Shown: positions 7,340 to 17,441, counted from the first letter of the stretch. The stretch: DNA of 64,000 nt from Fibrobacter intestinalis (GCF_900167415.1 NZ_FUWU01000005.1:34229-98228); one strand, 5' to 3'. Program-made: numbers and translations. Notes: generated from the letters alone by a model not told the origin.

Positions 7340-9817
7340 TTAAGCGGTTTCTTCTTTTTTCTTTTTGAAGAATCGCTTACCTTTGCCGGGCACGCGCGGC
7401 GGGAAGTCGAATTTGATTTTTCCCGTTTTGGGTTCGAGCATGAGATAGGCGTCGAAGAGGCGGCGTGTTTTGGCGGAACGGAACCCTTGGATGAGCGTCG
7501 TTTTTTCACCGGTGAGCAGTCGCTTTAGATTGTCCGTGGAGATTTCTTTGCCGAGGATGATTTTGTTCAAGTGAAATCCGGATTCTTTTTTATCGACGTA
7601 GCTTTGCGAAACGTAGGCGGTCAAGGTGTCGAAAACAGGGCTGCCGTCGATGGGCGATTTGCCGAGTTCTTCGCCTAATTCGATTTCTTCGTTTTCGGCG
7701 TTGTCAAAGACGAATTTGACTTTGCCTTCTTCGATGGCGAGTCCTGCTGAAAATTCCATGCCTCGTTTGGAGCGGAATCCGGTCAAGGGCCCGATTTTGT
7801 GCTGGGTCAAAAGTTCCACGGCTTCTTCGTCGCTCATTTTACGTCCGCTTAGGATTTTGCGGATGAGAATGCCGTCTTCGGTTTCAAAGCGGGAAACGCT
7901 TTCGTACACTTTTTTGCCGTTCACCGGGCTGAAAGCCGCTTCTTTTCGCGTGTCCTCTTCCTTGAAGCTGCGGATGTTGTGCACCATTTTGGTCGTCAGC
8001 TCTTCGATTCCCTGCATAAAAGCGGAACGGGTTTCCTTGCCTTTTTCAATTTGGGAAAGCTGGTATTCCCATTCGCCGGTAAGTTCCGGACTGGTCAGGT
8101 TCTCGATTTTCATCGCGCGGGCGATTTGAATCAGGCCAAACGCCTTGCTGGTCGGAATCAGTTCTTTGCCGTCCCGAACCATGTATTTGTCCGAGATGAG
8201 CTTTTCGATGATGGCCGCCCGAGTCGCTGGAGTTCCCATGCCACGGTCTTTCATCGCATCGGCGAGTTCGTCGTCTTTGACGAATTTTCCCGCATTCTCC
8301 ATCATGGAGAGCAATGTGCTTTCGGTGTAGCGCGGCGGCGGATTGGTGTGCTCTGCGGAAATTTCGAATTCCTTGGCTTGCGCCTTGCCGCTCGAATCGA
8401 TGGGCGAGATGTTCGCTTCGTCGTCCGATGTTTTTCCATAGACTTCTTTGAATCCCGGATTTTTGAGGATTTTGCCTTCGGTCAGGAATTTTTCGCCTTC
8501 GATTTCCGTGATGCGGGTCGTGTTCAGGTATTCCGCGGGCGGGTAGAATACGGCGATGAAACGCTGGCAAATCATCGTGTATATTTTAAGTTCCGCTTCG
8601 GAGAGCGATTTCATTTTATTTCCCGTCGGGATGATGGCGAAGTGATCCGAAATTTTGGCATTGTTGAAAATGCGCGGATCTTTTTTTACCCAGTTGTTGT
8701 CGAGCGCTTTGTGTGCAAAGGAAGCGAGATTCCCTTCCATCGTGGTGAGGGTCTTTTTGACGGTGCCGACGTAATCTTCGGGGAGGGCGCGGCTGTCGGT
8801 TCGCGGATAAGAGGTGAGCTTGTGCCGCTCGTAAAGCGCCTGGGCGATGGAAAGCGTCGTTTTGGCGCTGAATCCGAAGCGATTGTTCGCTTCTCGTTGG
8901 AGAGTTGTCAAGTCGTAAAGCGGTCCGCATTTTTGAAAGCTGGGTTTGGTCGTTTCGGAAACGGTTCCCGTTTTTTTCTGGCATTTTTGGACGATTTCTT
9001 GCGCCCGATCTTCTTCCCAGATTCGATCTTTGTCCGCTTTCAGTTCCGGGTCAATCCATTTGCCCTTATATTCCGATTTCCCTGACAGAAACGTTCCTTC
9101 GATTGTCCAATAGGGCCTGGAAACAAAGTTGTTCCGTTCTTCTTCCCGGTTTACAATCATTGCAAGGGTCGGCGTTTGAACGCGACCGCAGGGAGTCAGC
9201 TGGAATCCGCCAAAGCGGTTGTTGTAGGCCGTCAGTCCGCGCGAACCGTTGATGCCCACGAGCCAATCCGCTTCGGAACGGGAAAGGGCGGCGTCGAGCA
9301 GGTTCCGCATTTCCTCTTGGGTCCGCAGATGCTCGAAGGCGTCTCGGATGGAAGCCTGGGTCATACTTTGCATCCATAGGCGCAGAATATTTTTCCCTTT
9401 GAGTCCGGTCTTTCCTTTTTCAAATTCCAGAATATAATGGAAAATCAGTTCGCCTTCCCGACCCGCATCGCAAGCGTTGATGATGGTGCCGACGTCTTTG
9501 CGGCGGATGAGTTTGCCAAGTGCGGTCAGCTGGGATTTGGATTCGGGAATCGCTTTAAGCGCAAATTCCTTTGGCAAAATGGGAAGGGTTTCCATTGCCC
9601 AGCTTTTGTATTTGTCGCTAATTTCTTTCGGGTCGCAGAGAGTGACCAGATGACCCAACGCCCAGGAAATGATATAGCAGTCGTTTTCGTAGTAGTTCTT
9701 TTCTTTTTTGAATTTACCACCGGCGGGGATTGCTCGTGCCAAATCGGCGGCGACGCTCGGTTTTTCGGCGATGACCAGAATTAATTTATTTTCGTCTGTT
9801 GCTGTTTTTTTGACCAT
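7340..9817 (-). CDS. topB: DNA topoisomerase III (type IA)
   Basis: This 825-residue type IA topoisomerase has the Toprim domain at the N-terminus (VIAEKPSVAADLA; NACDAGREGELIFHY). The active-site tyrosine lies in LTSYPRTDSRALPEDY, at about residue 340. The ISDHFAIIPTG segment is typical of TopB, and there are two C-terminal topoisomerase repeat modules (around IGPLTGFRSKRGMEFSA and TLIQGFRSAKTRRLFDAYL). It lacks the zinc fingers of TopA. It relaxes and decatenates single-stranded regions. The ATG at 9817 is preferred because AAAGG lies nine bases upstream. A GTG at 9835 would overlap the glycosyltransferase gene by 13 bp. The two genes are probably cotranscribed. Confidence 0.93.
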   Translation of the reverse strand: MVKKTATDENKLILVIAEKPSVAADLARAIPAGGKFKKEKNYYENDCYIISWALGHLVTLCDPKEISDKYKSWAMETLPILPKEFALKAIPESKSQLTALGKLIRRKDVGTIINACDAGREGELIFHYILEFEKGKTGLKGKNILRLWMQSMTQASIRDAFEHLRTQEEMRNLLDAALSRSEADWLVGINGSRGLTAYNNRFGGFQLTPCGRVQTPTLAMIVNREEERNNFVSRPYWTIEGTFLSGKSEYKGKWIDPELKADKDRIWEEDRAQEIVQKCQKKTGTVSETTKPSFQKCGPLYDLTTLQREANNRFGFSAKTTLSIAQALYERHKLTSYPRTDSRALPEDYVGTVKKTLTTMEGNLASFAHKALDNNWVKKDPRIFNNAKISDHFAIIPTGNKMKSLSEAELKIYTMICQRFIAVFYPPAEYLNTTRITEIEGEKFLTEGKILKNPGFKEVYGKTSDDEANISPIDSSGKAQAKEFEISAEHTNPPPRYTESTLLSMMENAGKFVKDDELADAMKDRGMGTPATRAAIIEKLISDKYMVRDGKELIPTSKAFGLIQIARAMKIENLTSPELTGEWEYQLSQIEKGKETRSAFMQGIEELTTKMVHNIRSFKEEDTRKEAAFSPVNGKKVYESVSRFETEDGILIRKILSGRKMSDEEAVELLTQHKIGPLTGFRSKRGMEFSAGLAIEEGKVKFVFDNAENEEIELGEELGKSPIDGSPVFDTLTAYVSQSYVDKKESGFHLNKIILGKEISTDNLKRLLTGEKTTLIQGFRSAKTRRLFDAYLMLEPKTGKIKFDFPPRVPGKGKRFFKKKKEETA

Positions 9818-9822
9818 GGAGT

Positions 9823-10962
9823 TCAACCTTTCCACTTAAAATGACCGGCTATTCCAAAAAGCACGGCGAATACAGTAAATGGGGCGTGAATGATTTCTAC
9901 GGGGAGGAACCATTTGAAAAGTTCTTGCTGCTGGAAGATGCGGAGTCCGCGGAGTTCCACGCAGGTGTCGCCGACCAGTTTGATCAGGAAACCGAAAAGG
10001 GTGGCGAGAAAAATGGGAAAACTGAAAAAGGAAAGAATGTAGCCGGCAAAGAGCAGGCAGAAAAAGAGAAAGACCATTGTCAAAATGGCAACCGTTTTGG
10101 GAGCGTAATAAGTGGTTTTGGACGCCCAGCGTTTGCGCTGTTCCCAAAGTTCGGGGAAAGTTTCTTTGCCTTGCGTTGAAACAAAGGCTTCCGGGTCGAT
10201 GGAATAATGCGCTTTCCAGGGGGCTTCGCGGGCGAGTTTCTGCAGCAGCAGGTCATCGTCGCCGCTCTGGATTTTAGAGACGCCTTCAAACCCGTGCACT
10301 TCTTCAAAAAAGCGACGGCGATATGCCAGATTGTTTCCGGTGCTGGTGATCGGCGTTCCCATGGCGAGGGCCGCGGTTCCGGCAATGCGATAGGCCATCG
10401 TTTCGACGGCTTGCATATTTAAAAGCCAGTTGAATCGGTCTTTTGGAAGTTCAATATAGGAGTGGCCGGCGACAAAGTCGATTCCCGGCTCGAACTCTTG
10501 CATCATTGCGCGGATCCAGGTCGGCGGAACAATGCAGTCGGCGTCGGTCAAAAGGAGAATTTCCCCGGCGGAAGCTTTGACCAGTTTGGCGATGGCGTTC
10601 TTTTTGGCGCTTTCTCCCGGCGAAAGTTCCGAAATGGTCAAAATATGAATGCGATCGGGATATTTTTCGGCGTATTCGGCGAGAATCTGTGGGGTGCGGT
10701 CCGTAGAACGGTCGTCGGCCACCCAAATGTCCCATCGCCCTTTATAAAGCTGCTTCATCAGCGAATCAAGGGTTTGCGAAATTCCCGCTTCTTCGTTCCG
10801 GGCAGAAACGAGGATGCTGACGGATGGCAACGGATTTCGGATGGAATGACCGATATGGACTTTCCCTAAAGCGCGGAACATTCGCCATTCAAATAGCGCG
10901 TAAAAAAACGCCGTGACGACGAGTAGCGAAACAAAGGCGGTTTCCAAAAGGGTCAAAATCAT
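9823..10962 (-). CDS. Membrane-anchored family 2 glycosyltransferase
   Basis: An N-terminal membrane segment (ILTLLETAFVSLLVV) is followed by a GT-A domain. Its motifs are PSVSILVSARNEE, VADDRSTD, LTDADC (DxD position), QSGDDDLLL and QRKRWASKT, the Q(R/Q)xRW-like motif of processive or envelope transferases. Two or three C-terminal membrane helices follow. It probably transfers sugars to envelope polysaccharide or lipid; the substrate is unknown. The ATG at 10962 directly precedes the membrane helix and is preferred. An in-frame ATG at 11061 would add 33 polar residues. It ends 6 bp before the topB start. Confidence 0.85.
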   Translation of the reverse strand: MILTLLETAFVSLLVVTAFFYALFEWRMFRALGKVHIGHSIRNPLPSVSILVSARNEEAGISQTLDSLMKQLYKGRWDIWVADDRSTDRTPQILAEYAEKYPDRIHILTISELSPGESAKKNAIAKLVKASAGEILLLTDADCIVPPTWIRAMMQEFEPGIDFVAGHSYIELPKDRFNWLLNMQAVETMAYRIAGTAALAMGTPITSTGNNLAYRRRFFEEVHGFEGVSKIQSGDDDLLLQKLAREAPWKAHYSIDPEAFVSTQGKETFPELWEQRKRWASKTTYYAPKTVAILTMVFLFFCLLFAGYILSFFSFPIFLATLFGFLIKLVGDTCVELRGLRIFQQQELFKWFLPVEIIHAPFTVFAVLFGIAGHFKWKG

Positions 10963-11169
10963 GCTCCGTAAATGTAATTCAAGATTCTTTTGACGGTTAT
11001 CCGTCTGTCGGGAAAAAGGCCGCCTTTTCAAAAAATCAAATATGGAGAAGATTGTTCCCATTTTGCTTGCTTTGGGAATTTTCTTCCCGAAAAACGAAAA
11101 CTGTAAATGCCGCTTTTACGAAAAAAGAAAGGATTCGGCATCTATTTTTTTCCAAAAAAGGAGTCCTCT

Positions 11170-13350
11170 ATGAAATCTTTTTTCCAAAAAATCGGTTTCC
11201 CGCTGCTTTGCACGGGGTCGGTGGTCCTTTTCGGCTGTAGCGACAGCGATTCTTCGAGCGGGCCCGAAGAGGCGGATATCCTGGAACCGGTGAATTCGGT
11301 TTGCGGCGATTATCAACCTTTAGAAGACGGTTTAGGCAACACCTATTGTTTGGACGATTTTGGCAATCTCGTTTATTTCGTTGCAGCGGATGGGACGATT
11401 CTTTATCCGGAAACGCCGGCGGTTTCTAGCAGTTCGGTGGAGGGCGACTCCCTGCTTCCGGCACTTTCTTCTTCGAGCGGAGAGATTGAAACTTACATTT
11501 GCGGTGAGACGACGGCACCTTTGAACGTTTTGGGTAGCAAGTATTTCTATCGCGATGCCTTGGGCATGTATTATTATGATATTAACGATGCCAGCTGCAC
11601 CAAGATTTATCTTAGCGCCGCGGTTTCTTCCAGTTCCTCTGTAGAACTTCCATCGGATACGGTTTTCGCTTCTTCCTCTTCGGCAGAAAATCCTCTGAAC
11701 TCCTCGTCAAGCTTTGCCGATGTCTTGAGAAGCTCCTCTTCGGTGGAAGTGATTATTTCAAATGGTTCCGCACCCCTTCTCTCTTTTAACGGCAGCGCGC
11801 TGACGGTGGAGAATAACAATAATTGCGTGGACACGGCGGGAACATTGGTGAAAATTCTTTGCGCCGGAGAATACACTTTGACGGGAACGACTTCGAATTA
11901 TGAAATTTTCGTGAGCGCAGATACTTCCGCCAAGGTTTATCTCTATTTGAACAACCTTTCTTTGACAAGCCCGGACGATGCCGCCATTTATGCGCAAAAT
12001 GCAGACAAAGTATTTCTAATGCTCGTCGACGGGACAAGCAATACTTTGGGCGATGCCAGTTCCCGGACCAAAACGTGGAGCTATACCGATGATGGCGAAT
12101 ACAAGACAGATACCACCAAAGCGGCCGTCTATTCCAAAAAGGATTTAACCATCAAGGGTTCGGGAGCATTGACGGTCACCGCTTCCTGCGCAGATACGAG
12201 TTATTGCGGAAACGGCATCCATACGACCAAGGATTTGAAAATCAAGGATGCTCCGAACATTACGATTTCGGCGAAAAAGCACGCCATCAAGGGAAAGCGT
12301 TCTGTGGAAGTCGAGGGCGGAACCTTGAATTTGACAGCGGGCGGTGACGGCATTAAGGCGGATGAAGATGATGCGACAAAACTCGCTGAAGGCAAGGGCT
12401 ATATTGCGATTCTCGGCGGAACGATTACTATCACTTCCAAAGATGATGGCATCCAGGCTTCCAATTACATCGTGATCGCCGATAGCGCAACGACTCCTTC
12501 GATTACGGTCAACGCATCCGCAGGGAAGGGCATCGTTTCGGATTCGATGCTGTTTATTCATGCGGGCATCCTGAACGTGACTTCAACGAGCGATGACGGC
12601 ATCCATTCCAATTTAAGCATTGTGTTCAATGGTGGGCAAACGACTGTTTCCGCTGGCGATGACGGTATTCATGCGGATTCGGCTCTCCATGTGAATAACG
12701 GCTATATCAATGTTGTCAAAGCAGTCGAAGGAATGGAAGCCGGATATATGTACTTCGACGGTGGTGTGACATCGACTTATGGGACAGACGACGGCTGGAA
12801 TGCGGCGGGTCTGACTTCGGGTTCTACGAATACCGGGGGTTGGGGCGGTCCGGGTGGGGGAATGCAGTCTAATTCAACCGGATATCTTTGCATTCGTGGG
12901 GGCTATCACTATGTGAGCGCTTCGGGAGGTGATATCGACGTATTAGATGCGAACGGCACCGCAACGCAAACGGGCGGCGTTCTGATTCTGGAAATCCCGA
13001 CGAGCAGCTCTGGGGGCGGTTCTATGCCTTTTGCCGGGCCGGGTGGCGGAAGCTCCAGCGGAGGATGTTCTACAAATGTTACCGGCGGTCTTATTGACAC
13101 GGATAACGGCTATACGATTTCAGGCGGCGTGATGCTGGCGTTCGGCAGCCAGACTGAGGAATACCCGAATTGCACGGCGACTTCTTACACGAATACGAAT
13201 TATTACGGTTCGTCAAATGCGGCATTCAAACCGCAGGGTTCTGGCAGCATGATTCTTTATGGTGGATCGATTTCTTCCGTTTCGACGGTGGATGTTTCGG
13301 GAATGAATTCAGTGACGTTCCTGAACGGTCTCAGCTACTATTACAAATAA
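11170..13350 (+). CDS. Polyserine lipoprotein with Cthe_2159/DUF4353 carbohydrate-binding domain
   Basis: The ATG at 11170 has AAGGAG six bases upstream. The lipoprotein signal ends LFGC, with Cys at residue 24. Residues about 30-210 contain several SSSS(V/A)E linkers separating small Cys-containing segments. Residues about 210-570 are a right-handed beta-helix-like domain of the Cthe_2159 (DUF4353) family, with repeated DDGI(H/Q)A turns, KDLTIKGSGALTV and KKHAIKGKRSVEVEGG. Glycine-rich loops follow. The Clostridium thermocellum family member binds cellulose and polygalacturonate, so a role in fibre attachment or sensing at the outer surface is likely. A paralogue follows at 13737, and a terminator lies at 13376. 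Confidence 0.88.
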   Translation: MKSFFQKIGFPLLCTGSVVLFGCSDSDSSSGPEEADILEPVNSVCGDYQPLEDGLGNTYCLDDFGNLVYFVAADGTILYPETPAVSSSSVEGDSLLPALSSSSGEIETYICGETTAPLNVLGSKYFYRDALGMYYYDINDASCTKIYLSAAVSSSSSVELPSDTVFASSSSAENPLNSSSSFADVLRSSSSVEVIISNGSAPLLSFNGSALTVENNNNCVDTAGTLVKILCAGEYTLTGTTSNYEIFVSADTSAKVYLYLNNLSLTSPDDAAIYAQNADKVFLMLVDGTSNTLGDASSRTKTWSYTDDGEYKTDTTKAAVYSKKDLTIKGSGALTVTASCADTSYCGNGIHTTKDLKIKDAPNITISAKKHAIKGKRSVEVEGGTLNLTAGGDGIKADEDDATKLAEGKGYIAILGGTITITSKDDGIQASNYIVIADSATTPSITVNASAGKGIVSDSMLFIHAGILNVTSTSDDGIHSNLSIVFNGGQTTVSAGDDGIHADSALHVNNGYINVVKAVEGMEAGYMYFDGGVTSTYGTDDGWNAAGLTSGSTNTGGWGGPGGGMQSNSTGYLCIRGGYHYVSASGGDIDVLDANGTATQTGGVLILEIPTSSSGGGSMPFAGPGGGSSSGGCSTNVTGGLIDTDNGYTISGGVMLAFGSQTEEYPNCTATSYTNTNYYGSSNAAFKPQGSGSMILYGGSISSVSTVDVSGMNSVTFLNGLSYYYK

Positions 13351-13375
13351 CTGTATCCTCCAAACCAAAACAGGG

Positions 13376-13403
13376 AGTCCCGCTTTTCGGCGGGACTTCT
13401 TTT
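13376..13403 (+). terminator. Rho-independent terminator after the DUF4353 lipoprotein
   Basis: AGTCCCGC pairs with GCGGGACT across a six-base T-rich loop. TCTTTT follows. It lies 25 bp after the stop codon. Confidence 0.8.
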
Positions 13404-13429
13404 GCCGGAAATGGCGATAAATTTGCAAT

Positions 13430-13610
13430 TAAAATTTTTTCAAAGTGCGAACTTTTTTCGTGACTGAGAACTCTTTTTCTCAAGATGAACTCGGTTATCA
13501 GTTATCAGTTATTAGTTCTCAGTTCCAACTTCCAACCGGTTGCTGAGCCTGTCGAAGCACAGCAGCCGTTTGCCGAACTAATCGAAGGGTACTCGCCACT
13601 AGTCGCTAAT
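13430..13610. repeat. Composite intergenic repeat
   Basis: The A/T-rich module (TTTTTTCAAAGTGCGAACTTTTTTC) is followed by tandem TTATCAGTTATCAGTTATTAG, then REP-like units (GGTTGCTGAGCCTGTCGAAGC and AACTAATCGAAGGG) and GTCGCTAATCACTAATAG. The same order of modules recurs at 20450-20595. No gene is visible in 13351-13736. A run of nine C at 13662-13670 ends the region. Confidence 0.7.
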
Positions 13611-13736
13611 CACTAATAGCAGGGATTCTGCGAATAAGAAACATGGGTTGCAAAAACAGTCCCCCCCCCTTGTGAGTTTTTTTTTGCAAATGGAATTGAA
13701 TCGTTTAATATATATTCAAAACGTTGAGGTTGATTG

Positions 13737-15242
13737 ATGAAACATTCTACGTTTACTTTAAAATGGTTTTGTGTAGTGGCTGCGATTTTTGTCGCTTGTT
13801 CCTCGGATTCTTCTTCAAATGCGTCGGAAACGGATTCCAGCAGTTCGGAATTTTCTGGGATTTCTTCCGAAAATTTGGCGGAAAGCTCTTCCTCTCAATT
13901 TAGCACGCTTTCTTCTTCGGAATCGGGAGATTTGGACGGCGATAATCCGGATGTCGAAAATACCGACACCGATACGTTGAGCACAAGTACTTGGCTTTCG
14001 TGGGAAGTTCCCGAGGCGCCTTCGGCGGGTGTGTATGCGGCTCCGGATTCGGCAGTGCTGGTGACTTTTAGCGATGCGGGAATTTCGGTTTTGAACGCGG
14101 GAACCAAATCCGTTTCGGTCTCGGAAAATATTCTTGTCATCGGAAGTGCCGGGCTTTATGTGATGAGCGGTTCTTGCTCGGATGCGCAGATTTTGATTAA
14201 TGTGCCGGAAACGGCAACTGTGGAATTGGTTCTCAATGGCGTGAAATTGCACCATTCCGAAAATGCGCCGCTTTTCTTTGTCGCTGGCGACAAGATGAAA
14301 ATCCATCTGGCTGATGGTTCGACAAACATCTTTTCGGATGCCCGAAAATATGCGTTTATGACTGTCGGCACTTATACGGAATTGGATTCGGTTCCCAAAG
14401 CTTGCCTGTATGCTCGTGAAGATTTGACGATTGAAGGAAATGGTACTTTGTATGTTACGGGAAATTACAATAACGGAATCCATACAAAAGCGGACCTTGT
14501 GATTAAAGATTCGCCGACGATTTATGTGAATGCGCTGAACAACGCGCTTAAAGGCAAAGGTTCCGTCCGAGTGAAAGATGGCGGCAATTACTACTTGCGC
14601 ACGGGGGACGGGTCGGGAATTTCTTCGGATAAGGCAACGCGTCCGTTGGACAAAGGCAGGGTCGCCATTTCGGCGGGGACATTTACTATGGATGTAGGGA
14701 ATGCGGGAGTCAAAGCGGCTTATGTCGATTCCATTGCTGGCGGAAATTTTAAAATTCGGACGGTGAACGGGGATGCTTTCCATGCGGCTACTCTCCAAGT
14801 CTTTGACGGCAATTTTGAAATTCTCGCTGGGGATGAAGGCTTTTGCGCGACGGAAAAATTGCAGCTGATAAATGGAAATGCGAAAATAACCAAAAGCTCC
14901 AAACCGTTTATAGGAACGCAGGAACTGTCGGTTTCCGGTGGAACTTGGGTAGGACTGGGTGGAGGGCATGATTCCACCATGGTTCCCCGAAATGCGGATA
15001 TTTATGCGGTTGTAACAATTCTTCCGACAGAAATCATCGAAGGTTCGATGGTGTCCATTCGCAATGCCGAAGGTTCTTCGGTGTTCTCATTGGAAGCGGA
15101 AAAAAATATCCAGTCGCTATTTGCAGCGTCTCCTGATTTTTCCGCAGGAATTTACACGGTTTATGCCGGAGAAAGTGCTGTATGTTCGTTCAGCTGGGAT
15201 TCCGCAAATAAAATCGCAACGTCTTGCGAAGCTGTTCAGTAA
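13737..15242 (+). CDS. Second DUF4353 carbohydrate-binding lipoprotein
   Basis: This 501-residue paralogue of the preceding lipoprotein starts at ATG 13737 (GAGG seven bases upstream). Its signal ends IFVAC. A short serine/glutamate linker spans about residues 22-75. The Cthe_2159-like beta-helix region shows SGSCSDAQILINV, DLTIEGNGTLYVTG, NNGIHTKADLVIKDSP and NALKGKGSVRVKDGG. It lacks the glycine-rich loops and most of the polyserine of its neighbour. A C-terminal all-beta segment (about 400-500) may be a surface or sorting module. The likely role is polysaccharide binding at the cell surface. The distance and the terminator between the two genes argue for separate transcription. Confidence 0.85.
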   Translation: MKHSTFTLKWFCVVAAIFVACSSDSSSNASETDSSSSEFSGISSENLAESSSSQFSTLSSSESGDLDGDNPDVENTDTDTLSTSTWLSWEVPEAPSAGVYAAPDSAVLVTFSDAGISVLNAGTKSVSVSENILVIGSAGLYVMSGSCSDAQILINVPETATVELVLNGVKLHHSENAPLFFVAGDKMKIHLADGSTNIFSDARKYAFMTVGTYTELDSVPKACLYAREDLTIEGNGTLYVTGNYNNGIHTKADLVIKDSPTIYVNALNNALKGKGSVRVKDGGNYYLRTGDGSGISSDKATRPLDKGRVAISAGTFTMDVGNAGVKAAYVDSIAGGNFKIRTVNGDAFHAATLQVFDGNFEILAGDEGFCATEKLQLINGNAKITKSSKPFIGTQELSVSGGTWVGLGGGHDSTMVPRNADIYAVVTILPTEIIEGSMVSIRNAEGSSVFSLEAEKNIQSLFAASPDFSAGIYTVYAGESAVCSFSWDSANKIATSCEAVQ

Positions 15243-15251
15243 AAGCTTTGT

Positions 15252-16115
15252 TCAGAAAATGGCGACGTGGACGGGAATGGTTTCTCGGATTTTTTGAGCG
15301 ACCATTTCAAAGAATTCTTTTTCCAGTGGAAATACTTCGGGAATAGCCGTTCGCCGGATTACGCCATAAAGTTGAACGCCCAAAAAGTTGCTGGGATTTT
15401 GAACGTAAATTTTTTGCAGACGCTGGATATACAAACGGATTTCTTCTTCATCGGGAAATTCGTTTTGTATTTTGCACAGCATGGTCTGTATGCGCAGAGG
15501 AAATTTTTGAACGGCGCTTTCCAGATTTTTTTGAATCTGTTCCAACGAAATTCGGGAACGGTCGATTTTTTGAAACCAGCGTTCGCTTCCGGCATCGAGC
15601 TTCGCCCAGATTTCGCCTCGCTTTTCTGTCAGAGCTTCCAGTCCTTTTTGCACGTTGGGACGGTTCAAGCAAGTGGCATTTGTGATCAAGGTCAGCTGCA
15701 ATAGATAGCGAGAGTATCTGTCTTGTAAACGGCGCATCATTTGGCAAATTTCGGCAAAGGGTGTGGCAAGAGTACTTTCGCCGTCGCCAGAAAGGCAAAT
15801 GTCTTTGATCCGGCGTTTTTCGGGAGCGACATCTCGAAATAAGGCAAAATCGGAAAGCCCATTTTTTTCGTAAGCAGCAAAAATCCGTACGATTTCCGCT
15901 TCGATAGTATTTACATCGATTTCTTGCGGGGAACCGGGAATGGTACGATCGACTTGACAATAGGCGCAGTTGAACGTGCACTTTTTATCGGGATTCAAAT
16001 TGATGCCGATGGAAAGACCGCCGGCACGGCGGCTGATAACGGGATAGACCCAAAGGTTTTTGTCCCAGAGCAAGGAATGCTCGCTCCAGGCTTTTTCCAA
16101 AGCGTTCTGATTCAT
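15252..16115 (-). CDS. Radical SAM domain protein (COG0731-like)
   Basis: The 287-residue protein has the radical SAM cluster motif KKCTFNCAYCQVDR (CxxxCxxC, about residue 50) and a glycine-rich SAM-contact strand ICLSGDGEST. Further down come LTLITNATCL and KLDAGSERWFQKID, typical of the COG0731 group that includes wyosine-related enzymes and uncharacterised bacterial members. The reaction cannot be named. It is convergent with the DUF4353 gene (9 bp apart) and divergent from folC (30 bp). Confidence 0.8.
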   Translation of the reverse strand: MNQNALEKAWSEHSLLWDKNLWVYPVISRRAGGLSIGINLNPDKKCTFNCAYCQVDRTIPGSPQEIDVNTIEAEIVRIFAAYEKNGLSDFALFRDVAPEKRRIKDICLSGDGESTLATPFAEICQMMRRLQDRYSRYLLQLTLITNATCLNRPNVQKGLEALTEKRGEIWAKLDAGSERWFQKIDRSRISLEQIQKNLESAVQKFPLRIQTMLCKIQNEFPDEEEIRLYIQRLQKIYVQNPSNFLGVQLYGVIRRTAIPEVFPLEKEFFEMVAQKIRETIPVHVAIF

Positions 16116-16145
16116 AGGCAGGGAAATATTAACTAATTTAGAAGC

Positions 16146-17429
16146 ATGAATTGCGCCGGTTTAAAATACCTGCAAGCTCTCGCTCCCTTTGGGATGACGG
16201 GAGATTTGAAGAATATGGAACGTCTGCTGGATGTGTTCGAACATCCCGAGCGAAAATTTCAAACCATTCATATTGTCGGAACGGATGGAAAGGGATCGAC
16301 GGCTTTTTACCTTTCTCGGATTCTTTCTGCGCATGGCATTTCGGCGGGGCTTTACACGAGCCCGCATTTGGTGAATGTGCGGGAACGCATCCGGTTGGAT
16401 AATGCGCCCATTTCTGAAGAGGATTTGAACCGCTTGCTGTTGCAGGTAAGGGATGTCGCCGAACAAACGCAAACCCGGATTTCTTTTTTTGAAGCCCTGA
16501 CTCTGGCTAGCTTTCTGTATTTTGCCGAAAAAAATGTGGGAGTCGCGGTAATAGAAGCGGGGCTTGGCGGACGTCTGGATTCGACTCGGACGGCTTGCGG
16601 CAAAAGGGCTGTGCTGACGAGCATCGGGATGGAGCATACGGAAATTTTGGGAAACACGGAACGGGAAATTCTCCATGAAAAAATGGGAATCCTTTCTGCG
16701 GGGGCGACTTTGTTTGCCGGCGGAATTTCTCCAGAACTTGTGCGGGATGCCGAGAATTTTTCAAAATCGCTTTCTGCCAAAGTTGTGTTTCCCCCGGTTG
16801 TCGAAAATTTGGAAGTCCCGAATGTCGGGCATCATTATGCGGAAAATGCTTCTCTTTCTTTGGCTGTTGCCTGCGATTTTTTAGGCATCGCTTTTGATGA
16901 AGAAAAGGCTCGCGATGCGCTTCGCCATGCGCTTTGGGTTGGCAGAATGCAAAAATTGCGGACGCTAGAGGGAAAGCTGCGCTGGATTTTGGATGGGGCG
17001 CACAATCCCCATGCGGTAAAACGGCTAGCGGAAACTTTGGAACTGGAATTCCCGAAGCAGAAACTCGCTTGCGTTTTCGGTGCTCTCCGCGATAAAGACT
17101 TGGATGAAATGCTGAATTTGCTTGCTCCCCATATTTCTGTTTGGCACGTTACCAGAACGCCATACGAAAGATTTCGCGAAGTAGGGGATATATCGTCGGA
17201 ATTGCAAACCCGAGGCTGCCAAGTGGGATATTCGGGAGAGATGTCCCGTCCTTTTTTGGACAAGGTACAAGAAATTTCAGATGGGCCCGTTTTAATCACG
17301 GGATCGCTTTATATGATTGGAAGTGCAATATATCAACTCAGGGATGATTTTGAAGATCTTTCCTTTTTTCGGGGAATGGAACTGACCGAAAGCGAAGCGC
17401 ATGGAAAACAAAAAACGAAAGCACTTTGA
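16146..17429 (+). CDS. folC: Folylpolyglutamate/dihydrofolate synthase
   Basis: The 427-residue Mur-ligase-like enzyme adds glutamate to folates, and in many bacteria also makes dihydrofolate. It has the P-loop HIVGTDGKGSTAFYLS, YTSPHLVNVRERI, FFEALTLASF, EAGLGGRLDSTR, ILDGAHNPHAVKRLAETL and a C-terminal LITGSLYMIG. Length and motif order are normal. It is followed 12 bp later by pth, likely in one transcript. Confidence 0.92.
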   Translation: MNCAGLKYLQALAPFGMTGDLKNMERLLDVFEHPERKFQTIHIVGTDGKGSTAFYLSRILSAHGISAGLYTSPHLVNVRERIRLDNAPISEEDLNRLLLQVRDVAEQTQTRISFFEALTLASFLYFAEKNVGVAVIEAGLGGRLDSTRTACGKRAVLTSIGMEHTEILGNTEREILHEKMGILSAGATLFAGGISPELVRDAENFSKSLSAKVVFPPVVENLEVPNVGHHYAENASLSLAVACDFLGIAFDEEKARDALRHALWVGRMQKLRTLEGKLRWILDGAHNPHAVKRLAETLELEFPKQKLACVFGALRDKDLDEMLNLLAPHISVWHVTRTPYERFREVGDISSELQTRGCQVGYSGEMSRPFLDKVQEISDGPVLITGSLYMIGSAIYQLRDDFEDLSFFRGMELTESEAHGKQKTKAL

Positions 17430-17441
17430 AAAGGATTTGAT

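Noticed and set aside
7979..9085. 368-codon open frame opposite topB
   Set aside because: Its residues mirror the topB reading frame. topB has full motif support.
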